A stretch of 43,858 nt of DNA from Proteiniphilum sp. UBA4977 (GCA_002398565.1 DGZP01000036.1:1-43858), one strand, 5' to 3'. Numbered from the stretch's first letter, positions 1-8,132 are shown. Program-made: numbers and translations. The notes: generated from the sequence alone by a model not told the origin.

Positions 1-479
1 GTTCCGTTACTTACGACATCTTTTTCAATAATGTTGGCACCAATAACCGGATCACCGGCTTCATCGGTGATTTTTCCCGTAACTACTTTCTCCTGTTGAC
101 TCTGATTGCCTGTAATTGCCTTTTGTATTACCGGTGGGGTTCTGCTTATGGATATTGTATTATCTGTCCGGTAAAAGTAGAGTTTTGTTTGTTCGGTAAT
201 AACATCCAGCAACTCCTGTATACCGGCATCCTTTACATCAATAGTCACAGGCGGAACTTTGCGTAAGGTGCTCTGGTCATAGAAAAATTTAAAACTTGTT
301 TGCCGGCTGATTTTGTTGAGGACATCAACCAACTGCCCGTTTTTAACATAAAATGTGATGTTTTTTTCCTTAACGTTCTGACCGTAGGAAGGAGTTACCA
401 ACAAAAGGTTCAGACAGAGAAAAGAAAAAAACAGAATAATGTTTTTAATATTTTTGTTCACAGCTGTCAGATTATTCAT
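1..479 (-). CDS. SusC/RagA-type TonB-dependent receptor, N-terminal part
   Basis: Outer-membrane TonB-dependent receptor of the SusC family, cut by the left window edge, so about 159 N-terminal residues are visible. The start ATG (479) gives a hydrophobic signal peptide ending near SYGQ (residues 31-34). A secretin/TonB short N-terminal (STN) domain follows, about residues 40-110, then the beginning of a carboxypeptidase-regulatory-like domain with the typical VTGKITDEAGDPVIGANI stretch. Known family role: import of glycans or other large nutrients with a SusD lipoprotein; the STN domain is the part that signals to a periplasmic FecR protein. Here fecR and an ECF sigma gene lie directly upstream in the same orientation, so this is very probably a sigma/anti-sigma-controlled transducer. 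The substrate cannot be told, since any susD gene is outside the window. Confidence 0.93.
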   Translation of the reverse strand, partial: MNNLTAVNKNIKNIILFFSFLCLNLLLVTPSYGQNVKEKNITFYVKNGQLVDVLNKISRQTSFKFFYDQSTLRKVPPVTIDVKDAGIQELLDVITEQTKLYFYRTDNTISISRTPPVIQKAITGNQSQQEKVVTGKITDEAGDPVIGANIIEKDVVSNG

Positions 480-486
480 AACTTTG
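479..486 (+). promoter_or_regulatory. candidate -7 element for an antisense RNA
   Basis: TAACTTTG on the plus strand fits the Bacteroidota -7 consensus TAnnTTTG exactly. It sits over the susC start codon and points away from susC. A TTTG at 453-456 could be the -33 element, but the 22-bp spacer is longer than the usual 19-20. Transcription from here would begin near 493 and reach the terminator at 579-608. Confidence 0.35.
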
Positions 487-492
487 TAAAGT

Positions 493-608
493 TTAATGAT
501 TTTAGTGAGATTGTTAAACTGATTTACCACAAACAACCGTAAGATGCAAACAGTAGGGTTGTTTTGTAGTATCATCCCGAGCAGCCCTGAACAGGGTTGC
601 TCTTTTTT
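493..608 (+). ncRNA. candidate cis-antisense sRNA over the susC leader
   Basis: No plus-strand gene is credible here, yet a full rightward intrinsic terminator stands at 579-608 with a matching -7 box at 479-486. Together they predict an RNA of about 115 nt that is antisense to the susC 5' untranslated region. Cis-antisense sRNAs at the 5' ends of susC genes are known in Bacteroides (DonS type), where they repress the polysaccharide locus. The 5' end is a guess (about 7 nt after the -7 box); the 3' end rests on the hairpin and T-run. Confidence 0.4.
579..608 (+). terminator. rightward intrinsic terminator in the fecR-susC gap
   Basis: Arms 579-589 and 592-602 pair over 11 positions with one G-U and are followed by six T on the plus strand (603-608). 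The minus strand has no T-run after the hairpin, so this does not look like a terminator for fecR. No plus-strand protein gene precedes it, which suggests a non-coding transcript. Confidence 0.7.
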
Positions 609-670
609 AATAAAATAAGAAATAATTAAGCAGTTGAGGTTTTATTCATAGGCATCTGTTTTTTGGTAAG

Positions 671-1651
671 TTATTTATATAAAAGTATATGACGGTTGTT
701 TTTCTTGTATTTTATTCCTGAAATATACTCAAGTGACTGCAAAACGGACTCAAGACTCTGATTGTCGTGCTCTCCTGAAATAAGGTTGTCAAACTCCTGC
801 CCCTCCTGGAAGACAATAGAGCAGTTGTACTCTCTCTCCAGCTCTCTGGCTACGTCCTGAATAGGAGTAGCGTCAAAATAGAGGCACCCTTTTCTCCAGC
901 CTGCGGTCTCGTATAGATCCTGATGTTTTTTTATCGTACCCCTAAGGGAATTCACCTCAACCCGTTCCTGTGCAGAGAGTCTCATGGTTGCCTCCGGCAT
1001 TTCAATCTGAACCTTACCTCTATCAACCTTAACGGACGTAATTTCATCCATATCGTATGACTTGATATTGAATGCCGTACCCAAGACTTTCACACAAAAC
1101 TGCCCGGCACTTACCACAAACTGCCGGTCGGGATCCTTGGCAACATCGAAAAAAGCCTCTCCCTGAAGCCTCACTTCACGAGTCTGCTGTGTGAATTTTG
1201 TAGGATAACGCAACCGGGAACAAGAATTGAGGATAACCATTGACCCATCCGGTAAAGTAATATCTTTCCTTTCCCCATAAGTAGTTTCAATGCATTCATA
1301 ATAAATATCCTGGCGGGAAACATCCTCATATAAGCGAAACAGGGAAAAGATGACTGCTATTGCGGCTGCAATGCTTCCTGCAGCTGCAAGCAAAGGCTTT
1401 AGGGACTTTCTTTTCTTTTTTCCAATTTTTTTTAAAAGCGCGTATGCTTCTTCTCTGTATTCCTTTTTCAGCGATTCTTCGGTTTTTTCGAGGAACTGCG
1501 ATTCCCTCCAGACGCTAAATGCAGCCTCTTCAATAATATCTTTATTGACGGGATCATTACTCTCCTCCAAAAAGACGTAAGCCTCGTTTACGGTATAAGT
1601 TCCATTCAAAAAACGAGGGATCGCCCCGGTTTTATCTTTTTTTTCTTTCAT
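671..1651 (-). CDS. FecR-family anti-sigma factor
   Basis: Inner-membrane anti-sigma factor that holds the upstream ECF sigma factor until the SusC receptor signals. The 326 residues show a cytoplasmic N-terminal part (about 1-83) rich in charged residues, one membrane helix at about 85-106 (LLAAAGSIAAAIAVIFSLF), a periplasmic FecR domain at about 130-205 (containing LPDGSMVILNSCSRLRYP and GEAFFDVAKD), and a C-terminal DUF4974-type domain at about 255-326, the part expected to contact the receptor STN domain. Length and domain order are typical of Bacteroidota FecR proteins. It lies 83 bp after the sigma gene and about 190 bp before susC, all on the minus strand, giving the classic sigma-FecR-SusC order. 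Confidence 0.95.
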   Translation of the reverse strand: MKEKKDKTGAIPRFLNGTYTVNEAYVFLEESNDPVNKDIIEEAAFSVWRESQFLEKTEESLKKEYREEAYALLKKIGKKKRKSLKPLLAAAGSIAAAIAVIFSLFRLYEDVSRQDIYYECIETTYGERKDITLPDGSMVILNSCSRLRYPTKFTQQTREVRLQGEAFFDVAKDPDRQFVVSAGQFCVKVLGTAFNIKSYDMDEITSVKVDRGKVQIEMPEATMRLSAQERVEVNSLRGTIKKHQDLYETAGWRKGCLYFDATPIQDVARELEREYNCSIVFQEGQEFDNLISGEHDNQSLESVLQSLEYISGIKYKKNNRHILLYK

Positions 1652-1734
1652 GAACCAAAAGAATGCTTAAAATGTATTCTCGTATATGATATTACACTTG
1701 AGGCGAGTGAGACAGGGGTGGAGTTAACTTAATT

Positions 1735-2346
1735 TTAGATTTTTAAACAAATCAGGATCAATAACAGATCGGCCATGCTTCCGGGATATTTCGCCAAAAA
1801 GCTTCTTATTGATTTTAGAGCCTGCGTAATATGTTCCTGCACGGTATAGTTGGAAAGGTTCAATTTCTGGGCTATCTCACGGTGCGACATATGCTCTTCT
1901 CTACTCATCCGGAATATCTCTTTTTGTCGTGGCGTAAGACGGTTTATGGCTTTTTCAATAATTTCATTTAATTCATTATACAGAACGTTCCGGCTTGTGT
2001 CGTCATTGTAGTCGATAGCTTGCGAAAGAATTGCCTGCATTACTCTCTTCTCGCTTTCTATTCCTCTCAACATGTTCAATACCCTGTTTTTTACCATGGT
2101 ATAAACATAAGATGAAAAAGAATACTCCGGATTAATAAAGTGACGGGATTGCCAAATAACCGAAAACACATCCTGGAAAATATCTTCAGCAAATTCCCTT
2201 GATTTAACAAATCTCATCGCAAAATAGATCAACCGGTCCTTGTAGCTGGCATATAATTCACTGAAAGCCTCTTCATCGTTATTAACAAGGCGAAATACAA
2301 GAGCTTTCTCATGAATATCTTGTGTGTCAGACGGATGATTATTCAT
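1735..2346 (-). CDS. RNA polymerase ECF sigma factor (Bacteroidota sigma-70 family)
   Basis: Extracytoplasmic-function sigma factor of 203 residues. Region 2 is visible at about 15-80 (DRLIYFAMRFVKSREFAEDI followed by FQDVFSVIW) and region 4 at about 130-185 (LTPRQKEIFRMSREEHMSHR, then a helix-turn-helix with QKLNLSNYTVQEHI). The start chosen is ATG at 2346 (MNNHPSDTQ). A longer reading from a TTG at 2367 would overlap the -7 promoter box and is unlikely. The adjacent FecR and SusC genes make it the cytoplasmic output of the relay; its targets probably include susC and the genes beyond the left edge. The acidic tail after region 4 is short and hydrophobic. Confidence 0.93.
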   Translation of the reverse strand: MNNHPSDTQDIHEKALVFRLVNNDEEAFSELYASYKDRLIYFAMRFVKSREFAEDIFQDVFSVIWQSRHFINPEYSFSSYVYTMVKNRVLNMLRGIESEKRVMQAILSQAIDYNDDTSRNVLYNELNEIIEKAINRLTPRQKEIFRMSREEHMSHREIAQKLNLSNYTVQEHITQALKSIRSFLAKYPGSMADLLLILICLKI

Positions 2347-2364
2347 AAAATTTTCATTGACCCG

Positions 2365-2372
2365 CAAAGATA
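2365..2372 (-). promoter_or_regulatory. -7 promoter element for the ECF sigma gene
   Basis: TATCTTTG (read on minus, followed by C) is the commonest form of the Bacteroidota -7 box. It lies 18 bp before ATG 2346. No good TTTG is seen about 19 bp further upstream. Confidence 0.5.
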
Positions 2373-2409
2373 CAACTATAATTTCACCTTTTTGAAAAAT
2401 AAATAAAAA

Positions 2410-3285
2410 TCACTCCAGCATAAACCCCATAGAAGGGCCTTTTTCAGGGAAAACAGTGCGAAGCGGTTCTTCACTTCCGGAAGTGTAGTATCCGAAAAGC
2501 AATTGCGTCAATTTTCGGATATTGAAATGAAAGAGAGTTTCAGCGGGTGGGCCGTTTCTCTCTACCTTTCCTCTGTTTATAGTAAAAGAAGAGCTATTGA
2601 TCTTAAGCAGTTCATCTTGAACGGATACTGAAAATGATGTTTGCGGGTACTGATCGGCGAATAGCGAGAGCAGCCTCTGTAAATCTATCACGCGTGCCAT
2701 ACCCATCAGGTTTTTTTTGGGCGGAAATCCGAAAAGTGCTGCCTCTTCAACCATGGCACGAAAGTCATCAAACGACTTTTGCACAGTCATGTCTTTATAC
2801 CGGAATAAAGAGTCAAACTCCCTGTATGCAGTATACAGATTTTCCGAATGCCTTTGCAGCAAATCATTCAGGGAAGGCAACGCCTCTGTCCCTGGATCAA
2901 ATGTCTGTATAAAACCTTGTTTATCGTAGAATTTCAACAACCATTCTTCTTGTGGTACAAGCAGAATAAGCGGTATGTCCCTACTGGCAGCGATGTCAAA
3001 ACTTTTCATCAGCAATTGCCTGCTATACCCTTTTCCTCTGTATTCGGGCAGGGTACACACCCCCGAAAGGTAGATCACGGGGATCTCCGTGCCGCAGAAA
3101 GTGAACTGATAGGGCAGCATCTGCAGGGAAGCGACTGCTTTATTTCCTTCCATATACAGGAGAGTCTGATCGTTCCGGTATTTATGACGAAAGTAAATTT
3201 CCATATAGTCATCCGGATCGCCGAAAACAGTCTTCCACATGTCCCATACCAGCTGTCTAGTTGTATCGTCGGCAAATTGAATCAT
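2410..3285 (-). CDS. GNAT-family N-acetyltransferase
   Basis: Predicted acetyl-CoA-dependent acyltransferase of 291 residues, cytoplasmic. The N-terminal half is a GNAT fold: VIYLSGVCTLPEYRGKGYSR (about 70-90) contains the acetyl-CoA binding pattern R-G-K-G, followed by a helix and the strand with LILLVPQEEWLLKFYDKQGF. The C-terminal half has no motif I can name; the overall size recalls the larger two-domain predicted acetyltransferases (COG4552-like). The substrate is unknown. ATG 3285 is taken as the start; an earlier TTG at 3291 would leave almost no room after the promoter box at 3293-3300. It runs in the same direction as the sigma gene but has its own promoter. Confidence 0.8.
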   Translation of the reverse strand: MIQFADDTTRQLVWDMWKTVFGDPDDYMEIYFRHKYRNDQTLLYMEGNKAVASLQMLPYQFTFCGTEIPVIYLSGVCTLPEYRGKGYSRQLLMKSFDIAASRDIPLILLVPQEEWLLKFYDKQGFIQTFDPGTEALPSLNDLLQRHSENLYTAYREFDSLFRYKDMTVQKSFDDFRAMVEEAALFGFPPKKNLMGMARVIDLQRLLSLFADQYPQTSFSVSVQDELLKINSSSFTINRGKVERNGPPAETLFHFNIRKLTQLLFGYYTSGSEEPLRTVFPEKGPSMGFMLE

Positions 3286-3292
3286 GTGCAAT

Positions 3293-3324
3293 CAAATTTA
3301 CGTTGTAAAAACTCAGTCGTCAAA
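3293..3324 (-). promoter_or_regulatory. promoter of the GNAT gene
   Basis: On the minus strand TTTG (3324-3321), a 20-bp spacer and TAAATTTG (3300-3293) match the Bacteroidota promoter. Only 7 bp separate the -7 box from ATG 3285, so the transcript would be leaderless or nearly so. Confidence 0.5.
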
Positions 3325-3330
3325 GCAAGC

Positions 3331-4230
3331 TCAGCTTTTAACTCTCGCGTTATATTTCTCCAAGATAATATCTGGCTGATAAGAGAGCTTGGCCTGACGC
3401 AAATTGTCTATTCCCATATCTTCTTCCCGATTCACATAAACAAATCCGGATGCTTCATTTTCAACAAATTGCTGATTGATCATATTGTATGCCCCATGAA
3501 TGGTTGTAAATGCTTTCTCCACATGAACCACTACCGTATCCCGCGTAAGAGGCTCGCCAATGGTAAAAGCGGCTATTTCGTTGTTCACACAGATAAGTCC
3601 TCCTCGTAAATTCAGGTATTCAAAATTTTCGAGCATCTGCGTAGTCGCGTAATCATCAAAGACAAGAGAAGGGTCTTTCTCTTCGCTATTTAACTGCATC
3701 CACTTGTCGAGCATGCTTTTGCATTCACTTACCAATTGGGGATTGCCGGTCAACGATTTATATTTCCACTCGTTCTCTCTTTTAAAACGATTGATGTGAT
3801 TCCTTTTGCTCTGCAGCTTCTTCCCTTTGAGATGGATCAGCTTTTCTGTTGTGTAGATATAATCCGACACACTCCTGTTAAGCTTATATTCGAACACACC
3901 GGGCATTGACTCCTCAATCTCCTCAATCATCTCCTGTGTGAGCCCTCTGATCTGAAAAAGGGTGTCAAACTGGCTATGATCGTCCATGATGCTCGCGATA
4001 CTTTCTTTCACATCGCCGGCACCGATAGGCTTCAGGTAAGAATTACGGCCGTTATTGTCTTTAAAGCGAATAAACAGCCAGCCATCTTTCACAGCAAACT
4101 GCGTATCAAACTTTTTCCCCCAGGCAAATAAGTTGGTGAAACAGAGGTCCGAGGCCCTGTAATTTTGTTTTTCGAGATACGAATTAATTGTTTCTCTGTC
4201 TTTTAATTCAATAGTTTTAAATGTAAGCAT
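3331..4230 (-). CDS. DUF2156 domain protein (phosphatidylglycerol lysyltransferase C-terminal-like)
   Basis: A 299-residue soluble protein recognised as the DUF2156/LPG-synthase C-terminal family (COG4866-like), which has a double GNAT-type fold. Typical pieces are the start LKDRETINSYLEKQNYRASD, the middle KLIHLKGKKLQSKRNHINRF at about 130-150, and the end VYVNREEDMGIDNLRQAKLS. In MprF proteins the related domain transfers aminoacyl groups to lipids, but this stand-alone form lacks the membrane part and its reaction is not established. It ends 45 bp before the GNAT gene; the two acyltransferase-like genes may be co-expressed, although the GNAT gene has its own promoter. Confidence 0.85.
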   Translation of the reverse strand: MLTFKTIELKDRETINSYLEKQNYRASDLCFTNLFAWGKKFDTQFAVKDGWLFIRFKDNNGRNSYLKPIGAGDVKESIASIMDDHSQFDTLFQIRGLTQEMIEEIEESMPGVFEYKLNRSVSDYIYTTEKLIHLKGKKLQSKRNHINRFKRENEWKYKSLTGNPQLVSECKSMLDKWMQLNSEEKDPSLVFDDYATTQMLENFEYLNLRGGLICVNNEIAAFTIGEPLTRDTVVVHVEKAFTTIHGAYNMINQQFVENEASGFVYVNREEDMGIDNLRQAKLSYQPDIILEKYNARVKS

Positions 4231-4700
4231 AAGATAACGGCTTTCTTTATCTTGTTTTGTGTGAATTATTGTTGTAAAATCGAAATATCAAATTGAAGTA
4301 AATCTTGCTTAAAGATAAAATAATGATTGAACAACCATATTTTCAAGCTAGCTTGAAAAAACATTGCCGGCCATTGGTTATTTATCAAAACAGACAAAAA
4401 ACTAAACTTGTCCGGATAATGCCATAGCAAGTAAATATCCAGCTAAGGTAAACAAACACTACCAATAAAAGTTTACCATTGATGATCGATAAAAATGATT
4501 CAACCGGTCACCTTACTTCAATAACGCAGTATTTTCTCTAAAAATTGCAGTAAACATCTTAGTAGCAACGAAAAAATGCTTCCTCCGGCGGCTTTACATA
4601 TACGAATAAAATGACGAATACGCAAAACAGACGTATTTATTGCCTGACCATACGGGTGTTAATAGATTTTCCTGAACAATTGCGGGATAAAAACAACAAT
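4231..4700. other. 470-bp gene-free stretch with a 20-bp perfect palindrome
   Basis: No convincing reading frame or RNA gene is seen between DUF2156 and mgtE. The stretch is AT-rich. Its one clear structure is a perfect 20-bp palindrome at 4340-4359 (half-site TTTTCAAGCT), about 110 bp before the DUF2156 start. There is no loop and no following T-run in either direction, so it looks more like a dimer binding site than a terminator. No TAnnTTTG box was found on the minus strand here. Confidence 0.5.
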
Positions 4701-6041
4701 TCAGAGACCCAAATACCATTTAGCTATAGAAAAATAGATAAGCACGCCTGATATATCGGCAATCGATGTAATCAAGGGAGCACTCGCTGTAGCAGGATCC
4801 AGCTTAAAGCGAGTAAACACAAAAGGAAGAAGCATTCCGACCATACTTCCCACAACTACAGCCAAGACCATGGTAAGGGCAACAACCGGAACGATATCAG
4901 GAGAGCGCCAGCTTGCCACCAGCGATACACCGGCCGCCATACTTACCCCGAGAACCAAGGCAACGACAAATTCCTTACCCAATAACCTCACCCAATCTCT
5001 TCGCTGCACGTCACCTACGGCAAGAGCCCTGATTATGAGTGTAGCTGATTGGGATCCGGCATTTCCCGCACTGTCAATTAACAACGGCAGAAAGAAAACC
5101 AGCGCCACAACAGACTCAATAAGATGTTCAAAGCGTGAAATAGCTGCTCCCGAAAAAATATTTACGAAAACAAGGGCCATAAGCCATACAATGCGCTTCT
5201 TGTACAGGAAAGACACCGAAGCATGAAGTGGGTTGATTTTCGCGTCTTCAACGGCACCAAACTTATGAAAATCTTCTGTTTCTTCCTCTTCGGCAACATC
5301 AAAGATATCGTCAATAGTTACAATACCCAACAGGGTTCCGCCCGTATCGATCACGGGAAGAGCGGTTCTGTTATAATCTTTAAAAATCCTGATCGCCTTT
5401 TCCTGATCATCATAGGCACTTAATGATAAACATTTCTCACCGATCAGATTTTCAATCCGCACATCAGAGCCGGAGATCAATACATCACGGATAAGAATAT
5501 CATCAATAAGCTTCCATTCATAATCCACCACGTATATTACATCTAACGTCTCCGCATCTCTTCCAAACTTGCGGACATGCTGCAAAGTCTCTTCAACTGT
5601 GAAGAAGGATTTGACTGCCACGTACTTTGGAGTCATGAGGCGACCAATACTATCCTCCGGGTAGCCAAGAAGTTGTATAGCAATACTCCTATTCTCAGGA
5701 CTCAGCATCTGCATGAAGCGCTGAGCTACCTGACCGGGAAGTTCCTCAAAAAAAGCAGTCCGGTCATCAGGATCCATATCATTCATCAGATCTGCCACTT
5801 TTTTCGCATTATTGGCTAAATCAGAAATAATCTCTCCCTGCTTTATGGACGAGAGCTCCTGAAACACGTCTTTAGCCTTTTCACGCGGTAAAAACCTGAA
5901 AAGGACGGCAGAGTCGAACTCTCTGCTATGTTCAATGAGGAAAGCAATCGAAGGATTGTCCAGTGACAGCAGTTTCTCCTGGAGAATATTCCAGGACTGC
6001 TCTTTAATTAGTTTGCGGAATTGTGTTAATTTTTCATCCAT
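4701..6041 (-). CDS. mgtE: magnesium transporter MgtE
   Basis: Inner-membrane Mg2+ channel/transporter of the MgtE (SLC41-related) family, 446 residues, the usual length. The order is the superhelical MgtE N domain (about 15-130, with FLPREKAKDVFQELS and MDPDDRTAFFEELPGQVAQR), a CBS pair (about 135-255, with LPVIDTGGTLLGIVTIDDIF) that senses Mg2+, a connecting helix, and five membrane helices from about 285. The pore signature GNAGSQSATLIIRAL is present at about 327-341, and the acidic SPDIV and LDPATASAPL loops are intact. An unusually good Shine-Dalgarno (AGGAGG) lies 7 bp before the ATG, rare in this phylum. Transcribed after trpS with a 147-bp gap. Confidence 0.97.
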   Translation of the reverse strand: MDEKLTQFRKLIKEQSWNILQEKLLSLDNPSIAFLIEHSREFDSAVLFRFLPREKAKDVFQELSSIKQGEIISDLANNAKKVADLMNDMDPDDRTAFFEELPGQVAQRFMQMLSPENRSIAIQLLGYPEDSIGRLMTPKYVAVKSFFTVEETLQHVRKFGRDAETLDVIYVVDYEWKLIDDILIRDVLISGSDVRIENLIGEKCLSLSAYDDQEKAIRIFKDYNRTALPVIDTGGTLLGIVTIDDIFDVAEEEETEDFHKFGAVEDAKINPLHASVSFLYKKRIVWLMALVFVNIFSGAAISRFEHLIESVVALVFFLPLLIDSAGNAGSQSATLIIRALAVGDVQRRDWVRLLGKEFVVALVLGVSMAAGVSLVASWRSPDIVPVVALTMVLAVVVGSMVGMLLPFVFTRFKLDPATASAPLITSIADISGVLIYFSIAKWYLGL

Positions 6042-6116
6042 TTCTACCTCCTAACCTAAGAGAATAAATACGACATAATACGACTGCGCTTAGACCACAG
6101 TGTATAATAACACCGA

Positions 6117-6137
6117 AATTTGTCTGCCCGACAAATT
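6117..6137 (-). terminator. possible weak terminator after trpS
   Basis: Perfect 8-bp inverted repeat (6117-6124 and 6130-6137) with a 5-nt loop, between trpS and mgtE. The T-run is poor on the minus strand and better on the plus strand (ACTTTTTC after 6137). It could reduce read-through or shape the mgtE leader. Confidence 0.3.
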
Positions 6138-6188
6138 ACTTTTTCTTAGCGTGGAGTGATTTGCTAAGGTACAGGGTGCATCACATGA

Positions 6189-7178
6189 TTAAAACTTCCT
6201 GAAACCTACTATTTCCCTTACGTCAGTAATTGTTTTCCGAGCATTTTCGCGGGCTCTTTCAACTCCGTCGGACGTCACCTTCCGCAAATAAGCATCGTCT
6301 TTTTCAATTTCGAGCACCCGTTCACGGATAGGCAATGTAACTTTTATGATATCCTCGGCCAATTGCTTCTTGAGATCGCCATAACGTATTTCGCAGCTGT
6401 TCCACTGATCATTGAAATGCTGCACTACATCAGGAGCTGAAACAGTACGAAGAAGGGTGAAGAGATTCTCAATATAATCGGGCTTGGGAGAATTAGGAGC
6501 GGTAGGTCCGGCGTCGGTAAGCGCCTTTTTTACTTTTTTCTCTATATCTTTCGGACTGTCACTCAGATAAATAGCATTTCCTTCCGATTTACCCATTTTT
6601 CCACTGCCATCCAGACCTGGAATTTTAACCAGTTCCTCACCAAAATTGTAAGCCACAGGTTCTTTAAAGTACTCCACCCCATAGAAGTTATTAAAGCGGC
6701 GTGCAAACTTGCGCGTCATTTCCAGATGCTGTTCCTGGTCCTTTCCTACGGGTACCTTATCAGCATTGTGAATGAGTATATCTGCCGCCATTAGTGTAGG
6801 GTATGTCAGCAGGCCGGCATTGACATTTTCAGGCTGCTTGCGGGCTTTTTCCTTGAAGGAGGTTGTCTTGGCAAGTTCGCCCATATAGGCATGCATATTC
6901 AAATAAAGATAGAGCTCTGCGGTCTCATGCAGGTCGCTTTGGACATAAATCACCGATTTCTCCGGGTCGATACCTGCAGCCAGATAATCAACCAGTACAT
7001 TTTTTACATTCTCGTGTAAATGTTTCGGGTCGGGATGCGTTGTGAGTGAATGAATATCGGCAATAAAAAAGAAACACCTGTTTTCTTCCTGCATCCGTAT
7101 AAAGTTACGCAATGCACCATAATAGTTCCCTAAATGTAGCTTACCGGTTGAACGAATACCACTTAAAACAATGTCCAT
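6189..7178 (-). CDS. trpS: tryptophan--tRNA ligase
   Basis: Class I aminoacyl-tRNA synthetase that charges tRNA-Trp in the cytoplasm, 329 residues, the normal bacterial length. The HIGH-type motif is HLGN at 15-18 and the KMSKS-type motif is KMGKS at 194-198; IADIHSLTTHPD, PVGKDQEQHLE and the C-terminal helices are typical. The start is ATG 7178 (MDIVLSGIRS). The frame stays open to 7304, but the extra 42 residues have no family counterpart and a -7 promoter box (7221-7228) lies inside them, so the longer form is rejected. Divergent from frdC. Confidence 0.97.
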   Translation of the reverse strand: MDIVLSGIRSTGKLHLGNYYGALRNFIRMQEENRCFFFIADIHSLTTHPDPKHLHENVKNVLVDYLAAGIDPEKSVIYVQSDLHETAELYLYLNMHAYMGELAKTTSFKEKARKQPENVNAGLLTYPTLMAADILIHNADKVPVGKDQEQHLEMTRKFARRFNNFYGVEYFKEPVAYNFGEELVKIPGLDGSGKMGKSEGNAIYLSDSPKDIEKKVKKALTDAGPTAPNSPKPDYIENLFTLLRTVSAPDVVQHFNDQWNSCEIRYGDLKKQLAEDIIKVTLPIRERVLEIEKDDAYLRKVTSDGVERARENARKTITDVREIVGFRKF

Positions 7179-7220
7179 AATCTCTGTTGAAATGTATTGA
7201 GCTTCCTGAAAAAGGATTCG

Positions 7221-7228
7221 CAAAGATA
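7221..7228 (-). promoter_or_regulatory. -7 promoter element for trpS
   Basis: TATCTTTG on the minus strand, 42 bp before ATG 7178. No clear TTTG at the right distance. It supports the shorter trpS start. Confidence 0.45.
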
Positions 7229-7354
7229 ATAAATTATCAGCAAAATGAGAATCCTTTTTGGTGGCGAAGCTGCCAGAAATCAATACTGATTCTAAAAAAG
7301 CCAATTAAAGAAATTTTTCCGTAAATAGTTCTTTTATATGATGCTGAAAAATAC

Positions 7355-7362
7355 TATTTTTG
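7355..7362 (+). promoter_or_regulatory. -7 promoter element for frdCAB
   Basis: TATTTTTG fits TAnnTTTG and lies 95 bp before the frdC start, implying a leader of nearly 90 nt. The -33 region (TTCTTTTA) is only a partial match. Confidence 0.4.
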
Positions 7363-7457
7363 TTGTCTGAAAGCAAAAATCCGAATACGCTCAGGCAGGC
7401 TTTCTAAAAATAGAATCATCAAAATAAAATCTTCAAAATAATTTAAAAAAGAACTTT

Positions 7458-8132
7458 ATGAGTTGGTTAATCAAATCATCTATCGGACGGAAGTTCGTAC
7501 AAAGTATTTCCGGTCTCTTCCTGATCCTGTTCCTGTTGTTTCATGTATCCATGAATCTGGTACTTGTATTCAGTTTCGAAACCTACGATTTCCTTGCCAA
7601 TGAGGTACTGGGAGCCAACTGGTGGGCTATCGCGGGAACGGGCGTAATCGCATTGGGCTTTGTAGCTCATATCCTGTATGCCATTGTGCTCACGCTGCAA
7701 AACAGAAAAGCACGCGGCAAGGACAGGTATGCCTCATCCAGCAAAACCCCAACAACCTGGTCTTCACAGAATATGTTTGTATTGGGACTTTTCATTTTTA
7801 TCTTCCTTATCTTGCACCTCTACCAGTTTTGGTACCAGATGCAGTTCAAGGAACTCTTCATGATCGATGGTGCCCGCCATGACAGTGCAATACTGGTTGA
7901 GGAGATATTTTCACAAGTCTGGGTTGTGATTGTTTACATTGCCTCTTTCGTAGCCCTGTGGTTTCATCTGACACACGGATTCTGGAGTGCACTCCACACA
8001 GTGGGATGGAATAATACGATCTGGATGAAACGTCTGAAAATACTGGGAAATGTTATTTCCACGGCCATCTGTCTGGGATTCATCATTGTGGCGTTGGCCA
8101 TGCACTTCGGATTTTCCAATTTATTAGGATAA
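7458..8132 (+). CDS. frdC: fumarate reductase/succinate dehydrogenase cytochrome b subunit
   Basis: Membrane anchor of the B-type (five-helix, di-haem) succinate:quinone oxidoreductase, 224 residues. The typical Bacteroidota start is seen (MSWLIKSSIGRKFVQSISGL), followed by hydrophobic helices at about 12-38, 54-80, 108-126, 152-178 and 196-220. Histidines within the helices (for example LFHVSMNL, FVAHILYA, ILHLYQFW, FHLTHGFWS) are the expected haem ligands. It leads an operon with frdA and frdB (18-bp and 32-bp gaps). In anaerobic Bacteroides the same complex reduces fumarate with menaquinol as the last step to succinate; direction in this organism is inferred. Also commonly named sdhC. Confidence 0.95.
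   Translation: MSWLIKSSIGRKFVQSISGLFLILFLLFHVSMNLVLVFSFETYDFLANEVLGANWWAIAGTGVIALGFVAHILYAIVLTLQNRKARGKDRYASSSKTPTTWSSQNMFVLGLFIFIFLILHLYQFWYQMQFKELFMIDGARHDSAILVEEIFSQVWVVIVYIASFVALWFHLTHGFWSALHTVGWNNTIWMKRLKILGNVISTAICLGFIIVALAMHFGFSNLLG

Noticed and set aside
300..542. 80-residue plus-strand reading frame over the susC 5' end
   Set aside because: It lies antisense to the signal peptide and STN domain of a clear SusC protein, and its sequence is unlike any protein family. The region is better read as a possible non-coding RNA.
2848..3609. 253-residue plus-strand frame
   Set aside because: It is the reverse complement of the GNAT and DUF2156 genes, both supported by motifs and length. No ribosome site or promoter.
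6042..6188. magnesium riboswitch before mgtE
   Set aside because: The gap is only 147 bp with a simple hairpin; none of the M-box folds could be recognised.
7179..7304. N-terminal extension of trpS
   Set aside because: The family starts at MDIVLSGIRS, and a -7 promoter box sits inside the extension.
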